64,000 nt of DNA, from NCBI GenBank assembly GCA_015039315.1, contig WIDE01000085.1, positions 62,001 through 126,000 of the forward strand, given 5' to 3'. The position numbers were made by a program, and so were the translations under genes. The notes below the pieces were generated by a model that did not search any database, was not told the DNA's origin, and worked only from the letters and a program-made list of their open reading frames with translations. Positions 37,153-48,985 of this stretch are shown one piece after another. Positions within the stretch are counted from its first letter, which is position 1, and every line of letters starts with the position of its first letter. Source of the stretch: Clavulina sp. PMI_390. Its lineage: Eukaryota; Basidiomycota; Agaricomycetes; Cantharellales; Hydnaceae.

Positions 37153-38435
37153 ATGCCTGCTGTTTCTACCTCTTCCAAGATTCTCGTCACCGGTGCTTCT
37201 GGATTTCTTGCTACCCACGTAACCCGTGCTCTGCTCGATGAAGGCCACGAGGTTGTCGGGACCGGTCAGTATCTCCTCGATCAGTGAAGGGGGAGTGTAC
37301 CATCTAACAAATCAATACTTGTAGTTCGCACTCCCTCTAAGGGCGACTACCTTGTCAACTTGTACAAGTCAAAAAAGCTCTCATACGCTATCGTGGAGGA
37401 TATCGAAGCAGCTAATGCATTCGACGCCGCCGTGAAGGAGGGGAACTTCGACGGTATCGCACACGTCGCTAGCCCTTTCCAGGTAAGAGCGAGAGTGCCA
37501 AGTGTTAAACAAAAGATAACTCATACACCTACTTACTATTGTAGGTCAATGTCACGGATGCCCAAGACCTCATTGGGCCGGCCGTGGGAGGCACGACGAA
37601 TATCCTTCAGTCTGCTCTAAAGTTTGGGTACGAAACAACCTCCGGCTTGCACACTATCCTGTTCACCATAATGACTACGTTCTCCTCTCTAGCCCCACCG
37701 TGAAGCGCATCGTCATCACATCATCTATTGTCGCGATAGTCGAGCCACACCCGACTCCATACACGTACACCGAGTCCGACTGGAACGATGCGTCCATCCG
37801 CGCAGTCGAGGAGAACAAAGCCTCCAAGTTCCAGATGTACATGGCCTCGAAGACCCTCGCTGAGCGGGCAGCCTGGAGCTTCTACGAAGAGCACAAGTCG
37901 GATATTTCCTTCGACCTCTCAGTTCTCTGCCCGCCTTACATCTTTGGTCCTATCATCCATGAGGTCACAAAACCCGAGGCGCTCAACTTGAGCCACGCGA
38001 TATTCCGTGGCGTCTTGAAAGCAAAGCAAGAGGACCTTACTCCAGCGGCGACCGGCTCAGCTCAAGGCTACCTCTCTGATGTGCGCACTGTCGCCGCTGC
38101 CCATTCCCGCGCCTTCGCGGTGGAGGAGGCTGGTGGAAAACGCTTCATCCTTTCCGATTCGGCTTTCAGCAACCAAGATATTTGTGAGTAATTCTCTTGC
38201 TGGCGGCGATTCCTCTCAGTTTCTTACTAATATCATGTTCGATTCAGATGATATCCTCGGCGATGCTGGAGTCCAGGGTATTCCGAAGGGCCATCCTGGA
38301 TCGCGAGCATCAGAGCGAAACTTGCAAGATCATTCCCGCTCCGTTCGTGTCATCGGAATTGAATACCCCGGTCTTAAGGAAATAGTTCTTTCTACATATA
38401 ACACCTTGAAGGAGCACTTCCCCACAGATTTCTAG
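37153..38435 (+). CDS. Extended-SDR reductase KR-B
   Basis: The best-resolved KR in the window: five exons at about 37153-37264, 37325-37482, 37545-37627, 37693-38183 and 38248-38435, summing to 343 residues in phase. It starts MPAVSTSSKILVTGASGFLA (TGxxGF loop). VITSSIVAIVEPHP gives the Ser region, YTYTESDWND follows, and YMASK with TLAERAAW is the YxxxK active site. CPPYIFGPIIHEV and EEAGGKRFILSD follow, and it ends LKEHFPTDF. The expected activity is NAD(P)H-linked reduction of a carbonyl, or oxidation of an alcohol; the substrate is unknown. It is a tandem copy of KR-A. Confidence 0.93.
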
Positions 38436-38873
38436 ATTTCGTGAATGGAACATCGATCATAGACCTAGATTAACAGTTAGAACTTTACACCGCTTTACGA
38501 CTCCCTACATTAATATCATCCGTATTCATCATCTGTCGCTGGGTCTTCTCCCCAATGAGCTTGCGGAGGCTTTACGGCCCCAGAGCCAATCTAAAGGTTC
38601 ACTTTCGCATCATGGATCTTGGTTGGGATTCGGTTTGCCGTGACTACTCTCGACAGCGTTCGGAGATGGTCTATGCACGTGAGTCGGAGCTATGGTACTG
38701 GTGTTGTGGTCTGTCGACTAGCACATGACCGCACGCCTCCTGGATCTATCTTCGTGAATTCAGCACCTTTGACTCCATTAATATAAGCTCTCAGGTTTCT
38801 TTCCGAGCCTCCAGGAGCCCGTAACTTCTGTTAACTGTGGCCAACGAAATCGTGTAACGGAATTGTCGTGAGC
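38436..38873. other. Intergenic before the HAMP-repeat gene
   Basis: KR-B 3' flank to about 38690, then unique sequence leading to the HAMP gene. No gene was recognised. Confidence 0.5.
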
Positions 38874-41116
38874 ATGTCGAAACGACCTGACTCGCCCTCA
38901 ACGGGATCAGCAGAGCTTTCTGAGGCTCAGCAACACCCTTTCTTTAGCTACCTCAGAGGTGCTATTGCTTTCTACGAAAATCCCTCCAAAACTCCTCCCC
39001 CACCATACATCGGCCCAACCAATGACGTGATTGAAGCTATCTATCATGGGGTCCACTCTCTTGGCAATCGCGCGAATTCTGCACAACTCCCTCTTACACA
39101 GAGCTCAACAGCATCCGAAACCTCCGCTGTGTCTAGTGTGCCCACTGGTAACCATGCTGGCGGAAGTACTATGATTCCCATCCCTGGCGTCTCCGATAGC
39201 CTTAGCCTTATGGAGGCTGATGAGCGGCCCCTACGTACCACTGGGCTCGTCGAGGTCCCTAGTGAGGCGACAGATGATGATAATCTACAATCCGAGCATC
39301 AAACCTCATCTAGGCCTAGTCTCCTTCGCCTCTCAGACACCCAGGCAGAACTCTCTCCATTAGAAGAGCTCAGGCTTCTCAAGGCTCAAGTCCAAGATCT
39401 CACTCGCGTATGTCAGGCTGTTGCTTCTGGAGATCTGTCCCAGAGAGTCACCATCCCTGTTGAAGATAAGGCGATGGTTCAGCTCAAGGATGCCATCAAT
39501 GACATCGTTCGTTCACTTTAATAATGTACAATTGGGCCTACGATAATATCCTCACAAAAATCTTTAATCTCAAATTTAGGTAACCCAATCATCGCAGGCT
39601 GTATCGGAAGTGACACGTCTGGTGGTAGAGATCGGGTCAGGGGGAACCTTGGGCGGATCTACCACCGCCATGGGGGTGGAGTACAAGGGTTCCTGGAATG
39701 ATTTGATTGTTAACGTAAGTCTGCTTTCTATGGATTCATGATAAAACCGCTGATCAATCTCAAGGCAACCCACATGTCTCAAAACCTCACTAAGCAAATA
39801 CGATCCATCTTCTATGTGATCAAGGCCATCTCTGCCGGTAATTTTGAGACACTTATTGATGTAGAAGCGCAAGGGGAAATGCTGGAGCTAAAGCTTCTTG
39901 TGAATTCGATGGTGTCTCAGTTTTCCGAATTCACCCATGAGGTAACTCGTGTCAGCCGAGAGATTGGGACGGATGGATACTTTGGTGGTCAAGTCATTGT
40001 CCAGGATTTAGATGGAATGTGGAAGATCGCAGCCGAAAATGTGAGCTGCTCTACAGTAGCGTGATGCAATCTCCTTCGCGAAGAGCCAAGCCAAGAAATT
40101 GACTTTTTGAATGATTATTTATTCCATTATTCTAGGTCAATACTATGGCTAGCAATCTTACTAGTCACGTACGAGAAACTGCTCAAGTCACGATGGCCGT
40201 AGCACGTGGTGATTTGACCATGCAGATGACTTCTGATATGCGAGGCGAATGGCTTGATAGCAAAATGGTTGTCAATGAGATGGTGCGTACCCTGAGGATG
40301 TTCTCCGCTGAAGTCAATCGGTGAGTTACACGCCCTTTGTCTGATCTGCTCTTCCCGAATGAACATTGCTTCCACCAAATATCCAGAGTAACTCATGAGG
40401 GAAGAGTTGAATGTAACCTTGGTGGGCAGGCCACTGTACCTGATATCACTGGAACTTGGAAGGACCTCTCCGACGACGTCAATACCATGGCCTTCAACGT
40501 GAGTACGTACTGATGAGGGGCGCTCCTTCAAATAACAGAACACCATTACTTCGATCTAGTTCACTCATCTAGTGCGAACAATCTCAGCTTCCATAGTAAG
40601 TATGATATCTTCTGTTCTGATTATTTTAGCCATTTTTTTTTTCAAAATATCTCCTCCAGAGCGCCGTTGCACGTGGAGATTTAACCCACAAGATCGAGGG
40701 CAGTGTGCAAGTTTCGGGGGAAACGTTGCAACTCTACACCACTATCAACGCCATGATTGATGACATGAACTACGTCGCGCAAGGTGTGAAGAGAGTTACC
40801 AAGGAGGTAGGGACAAAGGGGAATCTAGGCGGCCAAGCGGATACCGAAAATCTGAGAGGGAGCTGGCTTGACATCGCGTTTGTCTTTCCTTACTACAGAA
40901 CACTAACGACTGTGCTAATTTCTAGCATCTTATAGCTCATCTGTCAATATCATGACTTTCAACCTGACGGGTCAACTGCGGAATTTCGCGGAAGCCTCAG
41001 CTGCTGCGTCCATTGGTGACTACTCCAAGCTGATCACTGTCGAGGCTTCTGGAGAAATAGCTATTCTGAAGGATCAGATCAACTTCCTCATCAAAACTTT
41101 GCGAGATAAGGCATAG
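38874..41116 (+). CDS. HAMP-repeat protein resembling the N-terminal half of a group III hybrid histidine kinase, without the kinase
   Basis: Eight exons (about 38874-39506, 39580-39714, 39765-40040, 40136-40320, 40387-40498, 40560-40595, 40660-40877, 40936-41116) join in phase to 591 residues. Residues about 1-170 are low-complexity. After them come five HAMP-type repeats of roughly 90 residues, each showing versions of A-GDL, V-AKGE, EVTRVSREIGT, LGGQA and GTWKDLSDDVNTMA. This is the sensor array of Nik1/Os-1-type osmosensing kinases. The protein stops right after the last HAMP (EIAILKDQINFLIKTLRDKA), where a Nik1 protein would go on to HisKA, HATPase and receiver domains. All splice sites are usable, so it seems a real short gene or a neatly truncated copy. 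One donor (39507, GTTCGT) is less usual. It might modulate the full-length kinase (inference). Confidence 0.8.
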
Positions 41117-41333
41117 AGATGCTAGCAACACCCAGACTCGCCGGAGCTAAGGAACGAGAGTTTTACAGGAGGATTATCGGTCATCTGTGGCGGCATGTAT
41201 CATCAGATTAAGCGTAGCTAACATACAGATATCAAGAAGCATCTATGCATATGAGTAAGGTTGAGGCGATGTTGAGAGAGTGAATTAATTCAAGTTGATA
41301 CTAAAAAATACTACTAAAACCCTCTTCTGGGAG

Positions 41334-42698
41334 TCAAAATGGCCTACTCCCGAGCGCACCTTGGATATTAACTATCCGCTGTTGCAACTCGAGCGGTAGG
41401 ACGTGTATGCGGGCTGGAGTTATGACCACATCTGTGACAACAACAGTGAGTAATGGCCGTTGTTGCAGCAGTCGGACGAGGATGTTGTCAATCCTTTCGT
41501 GGATTATATTTACATCAGGATCACCTGGGGTGGAATTCTCGCGAACAATCGTAGGGCATCCGCCACTTTCGTTGCAATATAGCGTCCGAAGGGAAGGAAA
41601 ATACCAGAAGGAGTGGTGTGACCGATCAGTAGTTTTGATACTGGTGTTTTCTGAGCCGAGAAGCATGGAGAGAACAGTCTGCCAAATATCAATATCGCGA
41701 GAGGGGAGACGAATTATCTCGACGGAAGGCATGAGTTGATGCTGTGGCATATCCTTGGGTTCGGGGCCTTCCCATTCTCCGGGCCATACTTCTTCAGGAG
41801 AGAACCGTATCATTAGTTCGCGAACTAGTGGAAATGTGTCAGGCTTCATCGTCAGCATGAACCGTAGCGTGGCTGTAGTGAGACGAATCAGGCGGGGAGC
41901 ACGAATCAGATCCACAATATTACTATCGTCAAACTCGAGTTCTTCGAGACCGGCAAGCTCCACAGGCTTGAACCCCATATCGTCAATAAAATAGCAGGCA
42001 AGTACCAGACGCCGTGCCTGAGACAAACGTGTGAGGATCGAAGGCTGGAGGATGATATCATACCCATCGATACAGAAATCGTGCAAGCTCTCCATGGGAG
42101 CGTGAGGAATCATCGTCCCAGCGGTACTCCCAAGCCTCAATTGACGAAGCCGAGGGACGTGCGAGGGAGTCGGGAAGATGGGTTGACTCGAGTTGACCTG
42201 GCCTGGAGTATTAGGCGAGAAGTTCATTTCCTCAAGCAGGTTAAGGTTTTTTGGTAGTGGAATAACGAGCTGGAATGTCTGAGAAGGGATTGTAAGATGA
42301 AGGGAGCGGCATCTTGGCAAGGTTAGAGCGACAATTTTCCAGATGGCCATGATTTGCTTAGTATTAAAACCTTCCAGGAAGATGTCAAGAGGCCTGTTTT
42401 TCGAGCGGTTCAAACAGGCTTTTATGAAGTCAAACGGTGTGTCCGAGTTGAGCCCCATGATTTCGACAGCGATTATCGACCACAGCTCGGGAGTAGAGTA
42501 GGCAATTGCTCTCCATGGCTTGGACACAGAAGTGATAGTGAGGCGGAACCGATCCCATGAGGGATCGAAGGTCTGAGTCCTCCCTCGAGGATACGGATCC
42601 CATGAATGAACTCGGCAACGAGCGAATGCACTGAAGCCGGCAACGTTGCACCCAATAAGGAAGATGTGGGAAATGATTTCGATCGGAAGGCGATCCAT
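41334..42698 (-). CDS. F-box domain protein
   Basis: A single long exon of 454 residues from ATG 42696-42698 to TGA at 41334-41336. The N-terminus MDRLPIEIISHIFLIGCN matches the F-box consensus LPxEIxxxIF. It is followed by VSKPWRAIAYSTPELWSII, the usual continuation in Agaricomycete F-box proteins. The rest has Leu-rich segments (for example LRQLRLGS and LEELEFDD) but no clear repeat count. F-box proteins bind Skp1 in SCF ubiquitin ligases and recruit targets; the target here is unknown. Such genes are very numerous in mushrooms. It converges on the HAMP gene with 217 bp between stops. An extra upstream exon cannot be excluded. Confidence 0.85.
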   Translation of the reverse strand: MDRLPIEIISHIFLIGCNVAGFSAFARCRVHSWDPYPRGRTQTFDPSWDRFRLTITSVSKPWRAIAYSTPELWSIIAVEIMGLNSDTPFDFIKACLNRSKNRPLDIFLEGFNTKQIMAIWKIVALTLPRCRSLHLTIPSQTFQLVIPLPKNLNLLEEMNFSPNTPGQVNSSQPIFPTPSHVPRLRQLRLGSTAGTMIPHAPMESLHDFCIDGYDIILQPSILTRLSQARRLVLACYFIDDMGFKPVELAGLEELEFDDSNIVDLIRAPRLIRLTTATLRFMLTMKPDTFPLVRELMIRFSPEEVWPGEWEGPEPKDMPQHQLMPSVEIIRLPSRDIDIWQTVLSMLLGSENTSIKTTDRSHHSFWYFPSLRTLYCNESGGCPTIVRENSTPGDPDVNIIHERIDNILVRLLQQRPLLTVVVTDVVITPARIHVLPLELQQRIVNIQGALGSRPF

Positions 42699-43319
42699 GT
42701 ACAAAAAACTATCATATGAGATGATGAGACTGGTGAGCTGATAATTATCGAGCAGTGCATTTGAGAAGGAAACCTACAGCTCTGGGATAGGTTGATGGGC
42801 CAATGATGTTTCTCGATCAATCCCCCACCAGCAGCACAGTAGATATTTTGCAAGCTTCCGGCGAAAAGTAATGAATCCACGAGCTACGAAGTGGACAGAC
42901 GGAGAGTTTGGCGCCGAGTGTGGGAAAGATGCACTTCAATTCATTTGGATGGAGCTAATAAACTGACGCTCGCTGACAGGGTGTGAGCCGCACGCGTTCT
43001 TGGCTGCCCGGGATGTGGCCATAAGGCGCGGCATTGGGTCTTGTCAGCATGGTCCAGTTCCCAAGTCCCTATCAATTTATTCGAGACAGGCTCCCCCTCT
43101 GCCGGACGCGTACTGGGTGACGCGTACTTGCCGTTGGCGTCGTGCACCACCTAAAAACGATGAAAGCTTACAAAACACATCACCGCGCTGGCTCACACCT
43201 GTGATGACGTTCGTCCCAATGACTTCCTCGACGTGGTATAAAAGCTAGCGATCGTTGTCCTCCATGCCTATCGTCAGCACCTCGCCTTCTAACCAACTGT
43301 GTGCTTCAGTCTTGCCAAC
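42699..43319. other. Divergent intergenic region F-box / KR-C
   Basis: About 0.6 kb holding promoters for both flanking genes. A TATAAAAG for KR-C lies at 43237-43244, 76 bp before its ATG. Confidence 0.55.
43237..43244 (+). promoter_or_regulatory. TATA box of KR-C
   Basis: TATAAAAG, 76 bp upstream of the ATG. Confidence 0.6.
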
Positions 43320-44614
43320 ATGCCTGCTATCATTGCCTCTGCTAAGATCCTCGTCACTGGTGCGTCTGGATTCCTCGCTACTCATGTGATTCGTAGTCTT
43401 CTTGAGGAAGGTCACAAAGTTGTTGGGACTGGTTAGTTGCTCCCTCATTGACCAGATTGCTCTCAAGACGCTCTGTGACCCAACGTTATCCACAGTTCGC
43501 AGTTCGACCAAGGGCGATTATCTCGTGAAGCTTTATAAATCGGAGAACTTCTCATATGTCATAGTGGAAAACATCGAGGCAACCGACGCCTTCGATGCTA
43601 TGGTGAAGTCTGGAAATTTTGATGGAATTGCTCATGTTGCAAGCCCTTTCCATGTGATTATTATCTCTCCCCTGCCTCCCCCGCTGCTCTAATAATACTT
43701 ATACTGGTACGAATCATCGTAGATGCGCGTCAAGGAGCCAAAGGACCTCATCGGCCCTGCAGTGGGAGGCACGACTAACATTCTCCAATCTGCGCTCAAG
43801 TTCGGGTACGACACTTTCTCCACGGATGCCTCGTGATATCTGGATTGTGACCTCATCTATTTTCGCACTAGGCCAACTGTCAAGCGCATTGTCATCACAT
43901 CATCCGCTGTCGCCATGCTCGAGCCTCATCCTGCTCCGTATACTTACACGGAGTCTGACTGGAATGAGTCGTCCATCCGCGCCGTAGAAGAAAACAAAGC
44001 GTCCGTCATCGACATCTATCAGGCTTCCAAAACTCTCGCCGAGCGTGCAGCATGGGATTTCATCAAGAAACACAAGGGAGAGATTTCCTTTGATCTCGTT
44101 ACTATCTGCCCTCCTTGGATTCTTGGACCCATCATCCACGAGGTGCCCACGATTGATGCTCTCAACCTCAGCCATACCATGTTCCGTGGAATCATTAAAG
44201 CGAACCAGGAGCAGCTTACTCCAGAAGCAACAGGTGCACCCCAGATAGGCCTCTCTGATGCGCGCAATATAGCCACGGCACATGTGCGCGCACTTACCGT
44301 AGAGGCCGCTGGCGGGAAGCGCTTCCTCACGACTGACTCTCTGTTCAGTCACCAGGATATTTGTGCGTATTGTTCTGTCCTTAACCCCGACACTCCGAAG
44401 CTAATGGAGGTTGATGATCTGTATAGATGACATCCTCAACGACGCTGGGATCCAAGGGATTCCAAAGGGACACCCTGGATCGCAAGTGCCAGAGATCACC
44501 TTGCAAGACAGCACGCAGTCGATTCAGGTCCTCGGTATGCAGTATATTGGGCTGAAGGAGGTTGTTCTTTCTACCTACAATACTCTCAAGGACCACTTCC
44601 CTGCCGAGTTTTAG
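43320..44614 (+). CDS. Extended-SDR reductase KR-C
   Basis: KR family reductase with the five-exon plan. The ATG at 43320 starts MPAIIASAKILVTGASGFLA. Exon 2 reads KGDYLVKLYKSENFSYVIVE and FDGIAHVASPFH. Catalytic region: VITSSAVAMLEPHPAPYTYTE, YQASK (YxxxK) with TLAERAAW, then CPPWILGPIIHEV and EAAGGKRFLTTD. The last exon starts DDILNDAGIQGIPKGHPGSQ and ends LKDHFPAEF with TAG at 44612-44614. It is a likely NAD(P)H-dependent carbonyl reductase. No lesion was seen. Confidence 0.93.
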
Positions 44615-45523
44615 ATCTTATCATGCTTCTTGCGTTGTACAGATGTAGGCCCAAGTCAGAAACAATTCCGTTGTGCAACCTCCCCCCCGCGGGCGCTTCT
44701 GTTAAGTAAAAATTCTTATAGGTTGGCTGCCGGCTTTGTTGGCTGGAGAGAACGAAAGTGGCCATGACGTCATAGTCACTGCCGTTCTGCCAAAACGAAG
44801 TTCCCATGCTGTCGCACCATGCTCTGGCTGTGATTGAGCTCTTTTGACGGATATATCATCCAGACTCTTTGGTATGAGAATAACTTGGAAATGAGGACAG
44901 GAATCTGGTTCGATCCATCTGTTTCTTTGCCATAAACAGTCTAGGTCGTATTTCGCGTTCAACCAATCAACTCGTCACCTGTTCCAAGCCCGTAGTCCCC
45001 TAACCCGCTACTACCGATGAACCTCCAAAACCCAGGGGTGATGGACTCGTAAGTGATATCGAGGGCTACTCTTGTTCGATCCGGGTCTGGTTACTGGAGA
45101 AGTGGAAACACCAAACCCTTGATATCCCCGACTTGCGCACAGAACGTAACTCTTCTGCTACTACAACCGGGCTAGGAAAAAAATACCCCTAGGTCAATTA
45201 CCTATCGTGTCGATCCACTTCCGCGCAGTAGCTGCGAAATCCTGTTCTCCGAGCAATCCAACTGAGCAGCGGTCGCACCCGTACCCAAATCACCCACTCC
45301 CGGATTTCTTCACAGCGATTTTATGGCTACTTTCTACATCACCGAAGATGCCTCGGGCATCTGTAAGTGGGTCCATCCGACCGTGTCCGGATTGCCGCCA
45401 TACCGTTGGCTACCAAGGTGGAGGCCACCTGGTGGAGGTCCCTAGGGGGGGGGATAAAAACCCAACGGCCACGCACCCTGATGCCCATCAACATTCATCT
45501 TTAGCACAAATTCACGCTCTAGA
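44615..45523. other. Intergenic between KR-C and KR-D
   Basis: About 0.9 kb with no supported gene. An ATAAAA sequence at 45454-45459, inside a G-run, may serve as the TATA box of KR-D. Confidence 0.5.
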
Positions 45524-46831
45524 ATGCCTGCCGTCTCTGCTTCCGCGAAGATTCTTGTCACTGGCGCATCTGGACTCCTCGCCACCCACGTGATTCGGAC
45601 CCTTCTCAGTCAAGGTTCTGAAGTTGTCGGAACAGGTGAGCACGCCTTCCTGTCCCCATCTTCCTACGAATATCAGTTTTCTAAATCCACGATCCGTAGT
45701 GCGCACTCCTGCCAAGGGCGATTATCTCGTCAACCTGTTCAGCTCGAACAAATTCTCGTACACCATAGTGGAGAACATCGATGCTGCCAACGCATTTGAT
45801 ACGATCGTAGCCGCCGGTAATTTTGATGGGATAGTTCACGTCGCAAGCCCTTTCAATGTGGGTTCTTACACCTAGGAGAGCAAGGCAGAGAACGCTAACC
45901 TGTTCCACAATCCTCTCGCTTAGATGCGCCTTTCGGAAGTTAGTGACTTTATGGATCCAGCTATAAGGGGCACAACGAATATACTCCAATCCGCTCTTAA
46001 TCTTGGGTACGCTGCGATTGTTCTAAGGCTGAAGCCATAATCTTATGTTGCTCTTCTTTCCTCCATAGGCCTACTGTGAAGCGAGTCGTCATCACTTCCT
46101 CTGCTGCAGCTATCCTTGAACCCCACCCCGCTCCATACACTTACACGGAATCTGATTGGAACGAAGCGTCAATCCGTGCGGTCGAGGAGAACAGAGCTTC
46201 TCTCGGTGAGATATACTCCGCCTCCAAGACTCCCGCTGAACGCGCCGCATGGAAATTTGTTGAGGAACACAAGTCGGAGATGGCGTTCGACCTTACGGTG
46301 ATCTGCCCGGTCTGGATCATGGGTCCCATCATTCACCATGTGACAACTCCTGACTCCCTCAACGCCAGCCATGCACTGTTCTGGGGAATCTTGAAGTCAA
46401 AGCAGGAGGATCTTACCCCGGAGATCACGGGAGCGTCCCAGGGCTATGTCGCCGATGTACGTGATATGGCTCTAGCTCATGTCCGCGCCCTGAGTGTCGA
46501 AGAGGCTGGAGGCAAGCGATTCCTTGCTGCTGATGCTCCATGGAGCAATCAGGATGTTTGTAAGTCATCGATGACCTCAGAATGGATCTCGCTACGGGTT
46601 ATATGCCCTCCAATATCAAAAACTTATCCGCTCTTCCACTTAGATGATGTTCTCAACGAAGCTGGTGTAGCAAATATTCCAAAGGGACACCCTGGCTCGC
46701 AACTGCGTGAGATTACCCTCCAAGACAACACTCAATCCGTCAGGCTGTTGGGTTTGGAGTTCAGAGGTCGAAGGGATGTCATCATGTCTACATATAACAC
46801 ACTAAAGGAACACTTTCCATCTGAGCTGTAG
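45524..46831 (+). CDS. Extended-SDR reductase KR-D
   Basis: KR family reductase. The ATG at 45524 gives MPAVSASAKILVTGASGLLA; Leu replaces the usual Phe in the TGASGF loop. Exon 2: KGDYLVNLFSSNKFSYTIVE. Catalytic section: VITSSAAAILEPHPAPYTYTE, YSASK (YxxxK), then TPAERAAW, where Pro replaces the Leu of most copies. CPVWIMGPIIHHV and EEAGGKRFLAAD follow. The last exon DVLNEAGVANIPKGHPGSQ ends LKEHFPSEL with the stop at 46831. It is intact across five exons and converges on KR-E. Confidence 0.92.
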
Positions 46832-47014
46832 AGTAAAACTACTCCAACCAGCGTAACAAAAATGTCCTGTTTGTAACCATCAATCAACTTTCTCAACATT
46901 AATGTTTTGTCCCTTGAGTGATTGACAACGAACCGTCGAATTGGCAAGAGGAGAGGTTGAGTCACGATTCGTCAAGATAACATACATGTGTTTCATGGGG
47001 TACAGATAAATGAA

Positions 47015-48312
47015 CTAGAACTCAGTGGGGAAGTGATCCTTGAGGCTTTTATACGTAGAGAGAACCACCTCCTTAAGGCCCGCGTATTGAATTCCCAAGA
47101 CTTGAATGGATCGACTGTTGTCGTGTAGATTGAACACGGGATCATATGAACCTGGAAATCCCTTGGGAACTCCCTGTATGTCAGCTTCGTTGAGAGCATC
47201 ATCTACATAAAATGAATGAGCTGTGATGAGCGAGATATGAAGACTGAATCTAGATGATGCACTTACAGATGTCTTGTTGACACCATGGAGAGTCAGAGAA
47301 TATGAAACGCTGTCCACCGGCCTCCTCGATTGTGAACGCGCGCAAATGAGTAGTCGCTACATCACGAACGTCACCGAGGTAGTGTTGATTCTTGCCGGTT
47401 TTCTCTGGCGTGAGATCCTCTTGCTTCGTTGTCATTATTTGGAACATCGATAATTGACTCGCGTTTAGAGCGTCAGGTGTCGTCACTTGATGGATAATTG
47501 GGCCAAATACCCAGGAGAGGCAAATAGTGGAGAGGTCAAAGGAGATCTCTGACTTGTGCTCCTCGACAAACGCCCATGCAGCGCGCTCAGCAAGTGTCTT
47601 CGAGGCCCAGTACATCATGGTCCCATCTGCAGTACCATCTTGGACCGCGCGAATCGAAGCTTCATTCCAATCGGACTCGGTGTAGGTATAAGGGGATGGG
47701 TGTGGCTCAAATAGGGTGGAACAAGCTGAAGTCACGACGACTCGCTTGATCGTAGAGCTGTGATTGATGGATTGGGATTCAGTTCCCTTCGTCAGTTGAG
47801 CAATTGCTTCGGGAAGCATAATTGTAGGAATAACGTTACCCGAACTTCAGTGCTGCGTTCAGGACATTCTTCATTCCTCCCACAGCTGGGACGATAAAAT
47901 CATCAGCGGTCTCAGCATGCGCCTATATTCATTTGAGTTCCTCGCGAGCGCGCTGATCACTTGATACGTACGTGAAACGGGCTTGCGATGTGAGAAACGC
48001 CGTCAAAGTTTTGGCCTTCAATCGCAGCATCAAACGCGTTGGTGGCCGCCATATCCTCTACAATTACGTAGGAGAACTTGCTCGACTTGTGCAAGTTTAC
48101 AAGATAGTCGCCCTTGGCACTATTGCGGACTTTGGGTTATCGTATCATTGAGGGTTCTACGAGAAGCAGTAGCACATGAAATGAGGAATTGAGAACTTAC
48201 CAGCACCAACCACAGAATAACCTTCATTAAGAAGCGTACGAGTAACGTGGCTTCCGATGAAGCCAGAAGCACCAGTGACCAGGATCTTTCCAGATGCAGG
48301 GATGGCTGGCAT
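47015..48312 (-). CDS. Extended-SDR reductase KR-E
   Basis: Minus-strand KR. The ATG at 48310-48312 starts MPAIPASGKILVTGASGFIG. Exon 4 reads VVVTSACSTLFEPHPSPYTYTE, then MYWASK (YxxxK) with TLAERAAW, CLSWVFGPIIHQV, TPEKTGKNQHYLGDVRDVA and EEAGGQRFIFSD. The last exon DDALNEADIQGVPKGFPGSY ends LKDHFPTEF with TAG at 47015-47017. The Ser region reads TSAC instead of TSSA. It is the sister of KR-F (both have MYWASK, LFEPHP, EKTGKN and LGDVRD), so the two form a recent tandem pair. The 3' end faces KR-D with only 183 bp between stops. Confidence 0.92.
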
Positions 48313-48985
48313 ATCGATTGGTTTACGCTAGCGCTCAGACGAACGGGGAGACACACATCAATCAACACGAAATCGGATTTATTCGCTAACGTTCGGTCAG
48401 AAGACATCTAAGAGATGCCGTAGCGATCAATGGCCGTGAGAATGATTGATTGCAGAAGGTGGCGTCATGCCGAGGTCGAGAAAAGCACAATGAGCAATCG
48501 AAGATAGCCAAAAACGTGAGGAATAGGGTACATCTTCCGCGACGGGCGGTTGCTTCAGAAACTGAGACATTCGATGGACGAAGAGCTCGGCGGCATCCTT
48601 CCTACCGGGATCCGGCTTGACTTCCGGGGTCATTCCGCACCCCAGGCACTCACGTCCGGCCGTTCCTCATTCTCGAAGGATGGCTATGAGTCAGCAACAG
48701 AAGTGTTTGGTATTGTGTAGATGCCGAGGGATACGTGAGAATAATCGGCGTCGCGGCCATGCTCCCCTTCTGTCTGGTCGATGTCAGAGGTGGCCTGGAC
48801 AATATGGGTCGGTTCAAACCACCCAATTATTATCGGCTTTTTTGCTTGTTTGTTCTCCTCTCTTTCGATTGACAATATCACAAAGGGCAAGGGCTATTCG
48901 CACGTGTAACATTGAGGGCTACGATTTCTGGAGACAGCGTGTACATTGGTTGAGATGAGGATATAAATATGAACTAGCACAGAGA
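48313..48985. other. Intergenic between KR-F and KR-E
   Basis: About 0.7 kb: KR-E promoter and KR-F 3' end. No gene was recognised. Confidence 0.55.

Larger units (their letters stand above)
33647..38690. repeat. Tandem duplication carrying KR-A and KR-B
   Basis: Unit 1 (about 33647-36070) and unit 2 (about 36071-38690) are diverged direct repeats. Both begin with CAAGACTCGGGGATCCGATA and contain ACGGCCGAC or AGGCCGAC, CTGACCAACC, GCCGCAGACAGTC and a CATAAAAG promoter before the KR start. Homology runs past the stop codons into the 3' flank (for example AGACCTAGA and ATGCACGTGAGT). Each unit holds one complete KR gene with its own promoter. Confidence 0.8.

Noticed and set aside
41407..42560. 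Plus-strand open frames within the F-box gene
   Set aside because: Antisense shadows of a single long coding exon with a clear F-box N-terminus.
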